A stretch of DNA of 64,000 nt from Phytohabitans rumicis (GTDB taxonomy: Bacteria; Actinomycetota; Actinomycetes; Mycobacteriales; Micromonosporaceae), in the NCBI RefSeq assembly GCF_011764445.1, contig NZ_BLPG01000002.1:558001-622000 (forward strand), written 5' to 3'. The position numbers and the translations under genes are program-made. Below are positions 53,784-62,021 of this stretch, in pieces. Under the pieces are notes generated by a model. That model was not told the origin of the DNA. It made no database searches and saw only the letters and a program-made list of their open reading frames with translations. Positions within the stretch are counted from its first letter, which is position 1. Every line of letters starts with the position of its first letter.

Positions 53784-54761
53784 GTGAGAATAGGTGTGCT
53801 CGGCGCCGCCCGCATCACCCCCGCGGCCCTGATGAGGCCCGCCCGGGTCGTCGGCGGCGTCGAGGTCGGAGCGGTCGCGGCCCGGGACCGCCGCCGGGCC
53901 GCGACCTTCGGCTCCCGGTACGGCGTCCAGGTGGTGCACGACTCGTACGCCGACGTGGTGGCCGATCCGTCGCTGGACGCGGTCTACATCCCGCTGCCCA
54001 ACGGCAAGCACGCACAGTGGACACTGGCCGCGCTGGCGGCCGGCAAGCACGTGCTGTGCGAGAAGCCGTTCACCGCCAACGCGGCGCAGGCGCGCGAGGT
54101 GGCCGCCGCCGCGGAGCGCACCGGCCTGGTGGTGATGGAGGCGTTCCACTACCGGTACCACCCGGTGGCCCGGCGGATGCTCGAGATCCTCCACAGTGGT
54201 GAGTTGGGTGCGGTCCAGCGGGTGGACACGGCGCTGTGCTTCCCGCTGCCCCGGTTCTCCGACATCCGGTACGACTTCGGCCTGGCCGGCGGCGCGCTGA
54301 TGGACGCCGGCTGCTACGCCGTACACTCGCTGCGCCTGCTGTCCCCCGGCGAGCCGGCGCTCAAGGCGGCGCGCGCCCTGACGCTGCGCCGGGACCGGCG
54401 GATCGACCGGGCGATGACCGCGCTGTTCGACCTTCCGGGCGGTGCCACCGGCCGCATCCGGGCCTCGATGTGGTCCTCGACGCTGCTGTCCATGCGGGCC
54501 ACCGTCGTCGGCGAGCGCGGCACCATGACGGTCAACAACTACCTCGCCCCGCATCTGTGGTCGCGCTTCACGGTGACCGTCGACGGCCGGCGCCGCCGCG
54601 AGCCGGTCGACCGCGAGCCCACGTACGTCCACCAACTGCGCGCGTTCGCCGCCGCGGTCGGCGGCGAGCCGGCCAACCTCACCCCGCCCGCGGACTCGGT
54701 CGCCACGATGTCCCTGATCGACGACATCTACACGGCGGCCGGCCTCCCCTTGCGCACCTGA
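53784..54761 (+). CDS. Gfo/Idh/MocA-family oxidoreductase
   Basis: 325 aa. N-terminal Rossmann domain with MRIGVLGAARITPAAL (about 1-16) and the family EKPFTANAAQ (about 93-102), where Lys is catalytic. C-terminal GFO/IDH/MocA domain with GGALMDAGCYAVHSLRLL (about 171-188). It interconverts sugar or sugar-derivative hydroxyl and keto groups with NAD(P). Substrate unknown. Located after glycan-active genes. GTG 53784 has no Shine-Dalgarno. Confidence 0.9.
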   Translation: MRIGVLGAARITPAALMRPARVVGGVEVGAVAARDRRRAATFGSRYGVQVVHDSYADVVADPSLDAVYIPLPNGKHAQWTLAALAAGKHVLCEKPFTANAAQAREVAAAAERTGLVVMEAFHYRYHPVARRMLEILHSGELGAVQRVDTALCFPLPRFSDIRYDFGLAGGALMDAGCYAVHSLRLLSPGEPALKAARALTLRRDRRIDRAMTALFDLPGGATGRIRASMWSSTLLSMRATVVGERGTMTVNNYLAPHLWSRFTVTVDGRRRREPVDREPTYVHQLRAFAAAVGGEPANLTPPADSVATMSLIDDIYTAAGLPLRT

Positions 54762-54828
54762 CCCGGCGTGGACTAGCTTAAAATTTGAATGAACTGCGGA
54801 GCGTGACGACAGCCTTCCGGAGGTAGTC

Positions 54829-55647
54829 ATGTCCACCTGGGACGCGACGACATACGAGGCCAAAGACAATCTGCTACGCGTGGTACGCGGTGAGGCCGAG
54901 CGCTTCTTCGCGCTCGCCTCCGACCCGGCCCGCTGGACGGCGCCCACCGCGTGCCCGGAGTGGGAGGTGCGGGACCTCGTCGGGCACCTGATCGACGTCA
55001 CCGAGAGCTACTTCGTGTCCTTCGACGCCGCCCGGAGCGGCGGGCAGGTGCCCGACGCGCTCGGGACGCAGGCGATGCAGACGGGGCTGGACGACGGCGC
55101 GAAGGCGCTGCGGCCGCTGAGCCAGGAGGAGGCGGTCGGGCGGCTGCGCGGCGACTTCGCCAAGCTGATGGAGATGTGCGAGGCGCTCGGGCCGGACGAG
55201 TGGAGCGGGTTCCTCGTGCCGCACAAGTACATGGGGCCCCTGCCGGCCTACTTCTACCCGACCTTCCAGCTCATGGACTACGGCGTGCACTCCTGGGACA
55301 TCCGGCAGGGCACCGGCCAGGCCCACGGCCTGTCCGCCGACGCCGCCGACCTGCTGGTGCCGTTCATGTTCATCCTCTGGCAGGCCACCACCAATCCGCC
55401 GGTCGAGGCCGAGAAGTGCCAGATCGGGGTACGCGTCAACGGCGGCAACAACGCCGGCTCCTGGCGGATCAGCGCCGGCCCGTCCGGGATGTCGTACGAG
55501 CCGGGGTCGGTCGACGACCTGCCCGCCGCGCTCGACTTCGACCCGGGCAGCTTCGTACTCACCACGTTCGGGCGCAGCAACTCGGGCACCATCAGCGGCG
55601 ACATGGCGGTGGCCGAGCGCTACCTGAACCTCTTCTTCCGGATCTAG
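54829..55647 (+). CDS. Maleylpyruvate isomerase family / DinB-like protein
   Basis: 272 aa. N-terminal MDMPI four-helix domain: WTAPTACPEWEVRDLVGHLI (about 38-57) with metal-ligand His residues in VGHLID and FQLMDYGVHSWDIRQGTG (about 145-162). A C-terminal domain of about 80 residues (AEKCQIGVRVNGGNNAGSW onward) follows. Homologues use mycothiol. It precedes a VOC protein by 9 bp, and both could be detoxifying or ring-cleavage-related enzymes. ATG 54829 has GGAGG. The upstream 67 bp contain an AT-rich stretch (TTAAAATTTGAATGAA), unusual here, that may be a promoter or operator. Confidence 0.82.
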   Translation: MSTWDATTYEAKDNLLRVVRGEAERFFALASDPARWTAPTACPEWEVRDLVGHLIDVTESYFVSFDAARSGGQVPDALGTQAMQTGLDDGAKALRPLSQEEAVGRLRGDFAKLMEMCEALGPDEWSGFLVPHKYMGPLPAYFYPTFQLMDYGVHSWDIRQGTGQAHGLSADAADLLVPFMFILWQATTNPPVEAEKCQIGVRVNGGNNAGSWRISAGPSGMSYEPGSVDDLPAALDFDPGSFVLTTFGRSNSGTISGDMAVAERYLNLFFRI

Positions 55648-55656
55648 GGACCAGCC

Positions 55657-56142
55657 ATGACCGACTACGCGGCGATCGACGCCGACCGGGACGAGATCCG
55701 CAAGGAACACCTGCGGACCGACCGGCCGCCGAGCAGCGCGCGGGGCGTGCACCACGTGGCACTGCTCAGCTCCGACGTGCGGCGGACGATCGAGTTCTAC
55801 CAGGGCCTGCTGGAGTTCCCGCTCACCGAGATCTTCGAGAACCGCGACTACCGCGGCTCCAACCACTTCTTCTTCGACATCGGCAACGGCAACCTGCTCG
55901 CGTTCTTCGACTTCCCCGGCCTCGACCTCGGCCCGTACGCGGAGGTGCTGGGCGGCCTGCACCACGTCGCCATCTCCGTGGAGCCGGAGCGCTGGCAGAA
56001 GCTGCGCGACAAGCTCGACGCGGCGGCCGTGCCATACCTGCTGGAGAGTGGGTCGTCGATCTACTTTCAGGACCCGGACGGCGCCCGCGTCGAGCTGATC
56101 GCCGACCCGCTCGGCGAGATGTACGGCAACGCCGTGCTCTGA
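55657..56142 (+). CDS. VOC (glyoxalase/dioxygenase) superfamily protein
   Basis: 161 aa, one pair of beta-alpha-beta-beta-beta modules. Metal-binding His is in GVHHVALLSSDV (about 29-40) and GLHHVAISVEPERW (about 104-117). A C-terminal Glu is in DPDGARVELIADP (about 140-152). It could be a glyoxalase, a ring-cleavage dioxygenase or an isomerase. Start ATG 55657 lies 9 bp after the MDMPI-like gene, so they form an operon. Its last 76 bp overlap the 3' end of the SufR-like gene on the other strand. Confidence 0.85.
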   Translation: MTDYAAIDADRDEIRKEHLRTDRPPSSARGVHHVALLSSDVRRTIEFYQGLLEFPLTEIFENRDYRGSNHFFFDIGNGNLLAFFDFPGLDLGPYAEVLGGLHHVAISVEPERWQKLRDKLDAAAVPYLLESGSSIYFQDPDGARVELIADPLGEMYGNAVL

Positions 56143-56795
56143 CCCCACCGCAGCTGCACGCAGCAGGCGCCCGGCGCGGGTACCAGCAAGGCGTCGAGGT
56201 CGGCGTCGAGCCCGCGGGTCAGGCCGCGGAGGAAGGCGAGGTTCAGCCCGCAGACCAGGGCCGTCTGGCGGGCCGCGAGGGCGTGGAACGGACAGTTGCG
56301 TAGCAGGATACGGTCCGGTTGCGGCGCCGGCTCGTACCCGAGATCGACAAGGACCTCGACGGGGGTGGCGCGGCCGCGCAGGCCGCTCCCGACGGCCTGG
56401 CCGCGCTCTTGCGCCAGGCGCTCGGCGGCGCGCGCGCTGTCGTCCGGGTCGGCGGCGACGGCGTCGGCGAGGATCTCGGCGATGAGCTCGTAGCGGCGCT
56501 CCGGCACGGTGACCGCCACCCCGTCCCCGGCCGGCTCGTACACCTTCGGGGTGCGCCCGCGCCCGCGCGGCTGGCCGGCGGGGGTCTGATACCCGGCGCG
56601 CAGCAGCCCACCCTCCACCAGCTTGTCCAGGTGAAACGCGGCCAGGCCGCGGGACATGCCGGTGGCGTCGGCGGCCTCGTCCCGGCCGACCGGATGGTCC
56701 TGGTGCCGCACGTAGTCGTACAGGGCGCGCCGGGACCGGTCGGCCAGCATGGCCACGGCATCCCACCGTGCTCGGTCTTGAGGTGCGCGAGCCAT
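56067..56795 (-). CDS. SufR-like helix-turn-helix regulator with C-terminal Cys cluster
   Basis: 242 aa. The N-terminal winged helix (about 14-85) has RRALYDYVRHQDHPVGRDEA, MSRGLAAFHLDKLVEGGLL. The C-terminal domain contains RNCPFHALAARQTALVCGLN (about 167-186) and PGACCVQLR (about 207-215). This Cys pattern is like that of the Fe-S-binding SufR/DUF2250-type repressors and suggests iron-sulphur or metal sensing. The last 26 residues overlap the convergent VOC gene and may be non-conserved. It is divergent from folE with an inverted repeat between them. Confidence 0.8.
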   Translation of the reverse strand: MARAPQDRARWDAVAMLADRSRRALYDYVRHQDHPVGRDEAADATGMSRGLAAFHLDKLVEGGLLRAGYQTPAGQPRGRGRTPKVYEPAGDGVAVTVPERRYELIAEILADAVAADPDDSARAAERLAQERGQAVGSGLRGRATPVEVLVDLGYEPAPQPDRILLRNCPFHALAARQTALVCGLNLAFLRGLTRGLDADLDALLVPAPGACCVQLRWGQSTALPYISPSGSAISSTRAPSGS

Positions 56796-56863
56796 GTGGC
56801 GAGAATATCACCAACGGGCGCTGTTGAAATTCCGCGGCGGAAGGGGCAGCATCACCATTAAGA

Positions 56864-56877
56864 CCAACGTCCGTTGG
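56864..56877. promoter_or_regulatory. Inverted repeat between the SufR-like gene and folE
   Basis: CCAACG (56864-56869) and CGTTGG (56872-56877) are perfect arms around TC, 20 bp before the folE start. A further half-site, CCAACG, lies at about 56816 beside the regulator start. Both are candidate operators for the regulator. Confidence 0.5.
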
Positions 56878-56896
56878 CGGAAATGAGGTACCTGAG

Positions 56897-57490
56897 GTGA
56901 CGCTGACGCCGCTGCGGGTCGTCCGGGACCAGGGCCGCGACCTGGAGGCCGCCGAGCGCGCGGCGGCCGACTTCCTCACCGCGCTCGGCGTCGAACTGGA
57001 CTCCGACAGCCTGGCCGAGACCCCCGGGCGGATGGCGCGGGCCTACGCCGAACTGCTCAGCCCGCGCGAGTTCCGGCTCACCACCTTCCCCAACGACGAG
57101 GGGTACGACGAGCTGGTGCTCGCCCGCGCGATCCCGATCCGGTCGGTGTGCGAGCACCACCTGCTGCCGTTCGTCGGCGTCGCACACGTCGGCTACCTGC
57201 CCGGCACGCGCATCCTCGGCCTGTCCAAGCTCGCCCGCGTCGTCGAGCTCTTCGCCCACGGTCCCCAGGTGCAGGAGCGCCTCACCAAGCAGGTCGCGGA
57301 CTGGCTGGCCGAACACCTGCGGCCCAAGGGCGTCGGCGTCGTCATCGAGGCCGAGCACCTGTGCATGACGCTGCGCGGCGTCCGTGCCGCCGGCGCCAGC
57401 ACCATCACCTCCACCCTGCTCGGCGAGCTGCGCGAGGACCCCCGCTCGCGGGCCGAGTTCTTCATCCTGGCCGGACTGGGCCAGGGCTGA
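56897..57490 (+). CDS. folE: GTP cyclohydrolase I
   Basis: 197 aa, the family's usual length. The core is AETPGRMARAYAELL (about 40-54), then PIRSVCEHHLLPFVGVAHVG (about 82-101) with the zinc-ligand Cys and His residues, GLSKLARVVELFA (about 110-122) and VVIEAEHLCMTLRGV (second Cys, about 147-161). It makes dihydroneopterin triphosphate for folate or other pterins. Linked to a Cys-rich regulator and a ferredoxin reductase rather than folP/folK, so it is probably a paralogue induced under a particular condition. GTG 56897 has TGAGG upstream. Confidence 0.95.
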   Translation: MTLTPLRVVRDQGRDLEAAERAAADFLTALGVELDSDSLAETPGRMARAYAELLSPREFRLTTFPNDEGYDELVLARAIPIRSVCEHHLLPFVGVAHVGYLPGTRILGLSKLARVVELFAHGPQVQERLTKQVADWLAEHLRPKGVGVVIEAEHLCMTLRGVRAAGASTITSTLLGELREDPRSRAEFFILAGLGQG

Positions 57491-57515
57491 CCGTGTTCAT
57501 GGAACGGAGACCGGC

Positions 57516-58709
57516 ATGGCTTTCGTGATCGTCGGTGCCGGGCTCGCCGGCGCCAAGGCCGCGCAGACACTGCGCGAAGAGGGCTTCGACGGCGACGTCA
57601 CGCTCATCGGCACCGAGCCGGAGCGGCCGTACGAACGGCCGCCGCTGTCCAAGGGCGTCCTGCTCGGCGACGCCGAACGCGACAGCGTGTACGTGCACCC
57701 CGCCGACTGGTACGCCGCGCACGACATCGACCTGCGCGCCGGCACCACCGTCACCGGCATCGACCGGGCGCGGCGGCGCGTGCATCTGGAGGACGGCGAG
57801 TCACTGGTGTACGACCGGCTGCTGCTGGCCACCGGGTCGGCCCCGCGCCACCTGCCCGTGCCCGGCGCCGACCTCGACGGGGTGCTGTACCTGCGTACCC
57901 TCGCCGACATCGACCGCGTCGCCGCCGCCGCGGTCGACGGCGCCCGGCTCGTCATCGTCGGCGCCGGCTGGATCGGCCTGGAGGTCGCCGCCGCGGCCCG
58001 CCACCGCGGCGCCGCCGTCACCGTCGTGGAGGCCGCCGACCTGCCGCTGCAGCAGGTGCTCGGCACCCAGATCGCCGGCGTCTTCGCCGACCTGCACCGC
58101 GAGCACGACGTACGCTTCCACTTCGGCGTCCAGGTCGAGCGGCTGAACGGCACCGGCCACGTCACCTCCGTCCGGCTGACCGACGGCACCGACCTGCCCG
58201 CCGACGCGGTGCTCGTCGCCGTCGGCGCCCGGCCGCTCACCGACCTGGCCGAGGCCGCCGGCCTTTCGGTCGACAACGGCGTCACCGTGGACGCCAGCCT
58301 GCGCACCAGCGACCCGCACGTGTACGCCGCCGGCGACGTCGCGAACCTGCTCCACCCGCTACTCGGCGAGCGGATCCGTGTCGAGCACTGGTCCAACGCG
58401 CTGCACTCCGGGCCGGCCGCGGCGCGCGCGATGCTGGGCCAGGACGTGCGCTACGACCGGCTCCCGTACTTCTTCACCGACCAGTACGACCTGGGCATGG
58501 AGTACCGCGGCTGGGCCCCGCGCGGGACGTACGACCAGGTGGTGATCCGCGGCGACGGCGACAAGCGCGAGTTCCTCGCGTTCTGGTTGCGCGACAGCCG
58601 CGTCCTGGCCGCCATGAACGTCAACATCTGGGACGCCAACGACCACCTCGACGCCCTCGTCCGAGCCGGCCTATCCGGCACCCCCGCCAACCCCAACCTC
58701 CTCCCCTAG
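57516..58709 (+). CDS. FAD-dependent ferredoxin/rubredoxin-type reductase
   Basis: 397 aa. N-terminal FAD motif FVIVGAGLAGAKAAQTLREE (about 3-22), with PYERPPLSKGVLLGD; NAD motif LVIVGAGWIGLEVAAAARHR (about 147-166); second FAD segment VYAAGDVANLLHP (about 269-281); C-terminal dimerisation domain. It matches the rhodocoxin/terpredoxin-reductase group that passes electrons to a ferredoxin for a P450 or dioxygenase. ATG 57516 has a GGAACGGAGA. It follows folE by 25 bp. Its cluster partner ferredoxin is not adjacent. It could supply BoxB or other oxygenases. Confidence 0.88.
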   Translation: MAFVIVGAGLAGAKAAQTLREEGFDGDVTLIGTEPERPYERPPLSKGVLLGDAERDSVYVHPADWYAAHDIDLRAGTTVTGIDRARRRVHLEDGESLVYDRLLLATGSAPRHLPVPGADLDGVLYLRTLADIDRVAAAAVDGARLVIVGAGWIGLEVAAAARHRGAAVTVVEAADLPLQQVLGTQIAGVFADLHREHDVRFHFGVQVERLNGTGHVTSVRLTDGTDLPADAVLVAVGARPLTDLAEAAGLSVDNGVTVDASLRTSDPHVYAAGDVANLLHPLLGERIRVEHWSNALHSGPAAARAMLGQDVRYDRLPYFFTDQYDLGMEYRGWAPRGTYDQVVIRGDGDKREFLAFWLRDSRVLAAMNVNIWDANDHLDALVRAGLSGTPANPNLLP

Positions 58710-59165
58710 CCCCCGCCCTCCCCCGTCGCGCCCTCCTCCGTCGCGCGTGGCCCGCCGCGCCCCGCCGCGCCCGCGCCTCGCGCCCCGCCGCGCCCGCGCC
58801 TCGCGCCCCCTCTCCTCGTCGATCAAGGGCATATGGTCGTGCTTTGATCTCCGATCCACGACCATATGTCCTTGATCGACGGCCTTTTCCTTGATCGGCG
58901 CGGTGGCGGCGGCACCCCGCCGTGCGCCGGCACCCCGCCGTGCGCCGGCACCGCCGCACGCCGCCGCCCGGCCACGCCGTCGATCAAGGGCTTTCGCGTC
59001 GATCAAGGGCATATGGTCGTGGATCGGAGATCAAACCACGACCATTCGCCCTTGATCGACGGGCAAGCCCTTGATCGACGAGGGAGCCCTTGATCGGCGA
59101 GGGAAAGCGGCGGCCGGACGGCGTGGACCGGCGGTGGGGCGGCGGGATGGTAGGACGATGGGCGG
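58710..59165. repeat. Intergenic repeat locus E (two inverted GATC-phased palindromic elements)
   Basis: No gene is seen. 58757-58808 holds about two tandem copies of a 23-bp GC-rich unit and 58913-58950 two copies of an 18-bp one. The cores are at 58833-58865 and 59013-59045; the second has perfect arms ATGGTCGTGG and CCACGACCAT around ATCGGAGATCAAA. GATC falls at 58982, 59001, 59054, 59073 and 59092 (19-bp steps apart from the core gap). The two cores are in opposite orientation. It lies between convergent genes. Confidence 0.85.
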
Positions 59166-59644
59166 TCAGGTCGAGACGGGTTGCAGTCCGGCGACGAAGG
59201 CGGCGAACTCGGCCCGCTGCGCCTCGGTCATCGGCTCCTTCGGGACCGTGATCGCCTGGATCTTGCTGAACATCACGTACCAGGCGTCCGGGTCTCGATG
59301 ACCTTCCCGAGGCCGGCCCAGCGGAAGCGCGTCTCGGCGAGCGGGTAAGTCACCGTGATCCACTCGTCGTCCATGGTCAGGTGCAGGCCCTCCCGGATGA
59401 CGTTCGACTGCATGCCCACCGCCCGGGACACCGTGATCGGCCCGATCGCCACCGCGAAGAACAACCCGAGGAAGACGACGCCGTAGGAGAGCACCACCGA
59501 CGGGTCCAGGGCCACCAGGAGCAGGCCGAGGAGGACCAGCGCCACGCCGATGAGGCGGACGCGCTGCGTCTGCGGGCGCAGGACGAAGGTGAGCGTGCGC
59601 CGCAGCCGCGCCTCGTCGTACGGGACCCACACGGAAATCTGCAT
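59166..59644 (-). CDS. YcxB-like membrane protein (one frame break)
   Basis: About 159 aa after adding one base at 59290-59292. N-terminal ISVWVPYDEARLRRTLTFVL, two hydrophobic segments (about 30-50 and 55-75), and a C-terminal PH-like portion with WITVTYPLAETRFRWAGLGK and DAWYVMFSKIQAITVPKEPM. This is the YcxB-like C-terminal fold, of unknown function. It starts 10 bp before an 81-bp inverted-repeat element. Confidence 0.75.
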
Positions 59645-59653
59645 CCGCCGATC

Positions 59654-59734
59654 CTAGGGCCTGTGTCGCAGTGGATGACCGGGCTGCGGCGGACCCAGGC
59701 GGCGGTCCGGCCCCCACTGCGACACAGGCCCTAG
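59654..59734. mobile_element. 81-bp MITE-like inverted-repeat element
   Basis: Perfect 21-bp terminal inverted repeats (59654-59674 and 59714-59734, outermost bases CTAGGGCCTGTGTCG...) around a 39-bp centre that itself has pairs such as GGACC/GGTCC. The outermost CTAG could be a target duplication. The stop codon of the reductase (TAG 59731-59733) lies in the right arm. It carries no ORF. A non-autonomous transposable element is favoured over a terminator, given the perfect arms. Confidence 0.6.
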
Positions 59735-60988
59735 AGAGCCCCACGGTACCGGGCGACGGCGGCGGTCGTCCGGCTGCCGCCGAGGCCGACGACGCCGACC
59801 AGGTCGCCGTCGCGGTGGTAGCCGACGACGACGTCGCCGTCCAGGTCGCCGTCCAGTACGCGGATGCCGCCGGCGCCGAGCGCGGGGCGCCGATGGCTTG
59901 CAGGCGCTCGGCGTACTGGTCGCTCCAGAAGGTCGGCAGCGGGGCGAACGGGGCGCCGTCGAGCGGCGTGCCGGACAGGCCCGCGACCAGCGTGCGGGCG
60001 GCACGCTTGGCGGTGTCGCCGGGGATGCTCCAGTGCTCGACCCGGCGGGGTACGCCGTCGTAGCGGGCGTTCGGGAACCGGGCGACGTCGCCGACCGCCA
60101 CCGCGTACGGCAGTCCTTCGACGCGGAGGTGGCCGTCGCAGAGCACGCCGTCGGACAGGTCGAGGCCGTTGCCGGCGAGCCATTCGGTGTTGGACTGCGA
60201 GCCGACGGCCTCCACCACGACGTCGCAGGACAGCGCGGCGCCGTCGTCGAGGATCACCTTGCCGGTCTCGAACCGGTCCACGGTCCGTCCCAAGTGGAAC
60301 CTCACGCCCCGGCTCTGGTGGCGGCGCAGCAGGGCGGCGGCCAGCGGCTCGCCGAGCGGGCCGACCATCGGCAGCGGCAGCGGGTCGACGACGGTCACCT
60401 CGGCGCCGAGGTGACGGGCCGTGGCGGCCACCTCGCAGCCGATGAACCCGGCGCCGACGACCACCAGCCGTACCCCCGGGGTGAGCGCGGCGCGCAGCCG
60501 CACAGCGTCGTCGAGCGTGCGCAGCACGAGCCCGCCGGGGCCTGCGCCCTGCTGGCCGGCTCGCTCCGCTCGCGTCGTCCCCGGCTGCCGGCTCAATTCG
60601 GGCTGATCGCTCCGCGCCCAGCCCTGAATTGATCCGGCCCCGGGACGGGCAGCCGGCGCGGCCGCAGCCCGGTCGCCACGACGAGCCCGTCGAACGGCAG
60701 CGGCTCACCGTCTCCGAGGGTCAGCACACGAGTAGTGAGGTCTACTGTGGACGCTTTAACACCGAGCCGCCAGGTCACGTCGGCGACGCTGGCCCGCGGC
60801 CGGAACGCCAGTGAGTCGAACGGCGCCGCGCCGGCGAGGGCCTCTTTGGACAGTGGCGGCCGGTTGTACGGCATGTACGGTTCGGCGCCGATGACCACAA
60901 TCTCGCCGGTCCAGCCGGCGGCGCGCAGTTGCTCGGCCGCGCGCAGGCCACCCAGCGAGGCGCCGACGATCGCGATCCGCTCAGCCAT
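59731..60988 (-). pseudogene. Ferredoxin reductase, interrupted by a palindromic insertion and a frame break
   Basis: ATG 60988 gives the start of a ferredoxin/rubredoxin-type reductase: IAIVGASLGGLRAAEQLRAA (about 5-24), with YNRPPLSKEALAG and LVVATGLRPRRLPVPGP (about 117). Translation then meets foreign sequence and a TGA at 60593-60595. The family reading resumes at GGLVLRTLDDAVRLRAAL (about 60540 downward), with NAD motif LVVVGAGFIGCEVAATARHL and VAVGDVARFPN. A further missing base at 59884-59887 separates the C-terminal LGAGGIRVLDGDLDGD, ending at TAG 59731. Removing about 94 bp (roughly 60541-60634) and adding one base would give a normal protein of about 390 aa. The start overlaps the ferredoxin gene by 8 bp. 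Confidence 0.75.
60541..60634. mobile_element. Short palindromic insertion inside the ferredoxin reductase gene
   Basis: About 94 bp with no counterpart in the protein family. It includes an inverted repeat, CAATTCGGGCTG (60594-60605) with CAGCCCTGAATTG (60619-60631), differing by one base, and a GCCGGC-flanked segment (about 60554-60592) carrying CGCTCCGCTCGC. It introduces a stop codon and shifts the frame. Boundaries are estimates. It looks like a REP- or MITE-type element. Confidence 0.5.
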
Positions 60989-61169
60989 CGATCCGGATCG
61001 CCTGCAGTGGACAGACGTCGGCGGCCTCCTCCACCGCGTCCCGCAGCGCCCCGTCCGGCTCGGCGACGAAGCCCAGCTTGCCGGCGTCGTCGAGGTGGAA
61101 GACCTCGGGCGCGGCGAACACGCACTGGCCGTGGTCCTGGCACTTGGCAAGGTCGACGACGACCCTCAT
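60981..61169 (-). CDS. Small [3Fe-4S]/[4Fe-4S] ferredoxin
   Basis: 62 aa. Cluster motif CQDHGQCVFAAPEVF (about 10-24, Cys at 10 and 16), and a distal CPLQAI (about 53). This is the type that partners with actinobacterial P450s and ring-hydroxylating oxygenases. The start overlaps the FAH-family gene stop (ATGA), and the stop overlaps the reductase start, so ferredoxin and reductase are a pair. No partner oxygenase is in the window; it is presumably further upstream in the same operon. Confidence 0.87.
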   Translation of the reverse strand: MRVVVDLAKCQDHGQCVFAAPEVFHLDDAGKLGFVAEPDGALRDAVEEAADVCPLQAIRIDG

Positions 61170-62019
61170 TGCGACCCCCTACGAGGTGGGCGGACGCCGC
61201 GGAACTCCCAGTCACCGCCGAGCGCGGTGGACAGGACCTCCTCGGACTCGGTGGGTTGGGCTCCGCAGTCGGCGCGGACGGGCGTGGGCCGGTGACGATG
61301 TGGTTGGTCAGCTTCCCGAGGCCCTCGACCTCGACCTCGACCACGTCGCCGGGCTGGACGGGACGGGAGCGGGCCGGCGTGCCGGACAGCAGGACGTCGC
61401 CGGGGTACAGGGTGATGGTGCGGGCGATGTCGGCGACGAGGTAGTGCATGTCCCAGGTCATCTCGTCGGTCGAGCCGTCCTGGACGACGGCGCCGTTGAC
61501 GTACGTGCGCAGCCGCTTGCCGCGGAAGTCCCAGTCGGTCACCAGGCCGGGCCCGAGCGGGCACAGCGTGTCCGAGCCCTTGACCCGCAGCATCGATCCG
61601 GCGTCGGTGTCACGGAAGTCGTGCAGGCCGTAGTCGTTCGCGATGGTGTAGCCGGCGATGTGGGCGCCGGCCTCGGCGGGCGCGACGTTGCGGCAGGTGC
61701 GGCCGATGACGATGGCGACCTCGCCCTCGTAGTTGAGGTACTTGCAGCCCGCCGGCCGCACGATCGCGCCGCCGTGGGCGTTGAGCGACGAGGTGGGCTT
61801 GTGGAAGTACGTGGGCGCGGCCGGCAGGGTGGTCATGAACTCCTCGACCCGGCTGCGGTGGTTGAGGTGCACCGCCACGATCTTGGTGGGCACCACGGGC
61901 GGCAGATGGGTGGCCGTTTCGGCGAGGACGCGGCGGCCGTCGCCGGCGACCAGTTCCTCGCCGTCGCGGACGACGTCGACGACGGCCCCGTCGAGCAGGA
62001 TCCTGCGGTATTCGGGCAT
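61166..62019 (-). CDS. Fumarylacetoacetate hydrolase-family protein (HpaG-like; one frame break)
   Basis: About 284 aa after adding one base at 61286-61288. The FAH catalytic domain has TYFHKPTSSLNAHGGAI (about 90), metal-ligand Glu residues in NYEGEVAIVIGR (about 117-122), Asp in IANDYGLHDFRDTDAG and SGTPARSRPVQPGDVVEVEV near the end. In homoprotocatechuate meta-cleavage this family acts as decarboxylase/isomerase (HpaG). Placement next to HpaD and HpaE supports that. ATG 62019 lies 2 bp after the dioxygenase stop. Confidence 0.82.
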
Positions 62020-62021
62020 CC

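Noticed and set aside
59654-59734. The 81-bp inverted repeat as an ordinary intrinsic terminator
   Set aside because: The perfect 21-bp arms with a 39-bp centre and CTAG at both ends are longer and more exact than terminators in this window, though termination as a by-product is possible.
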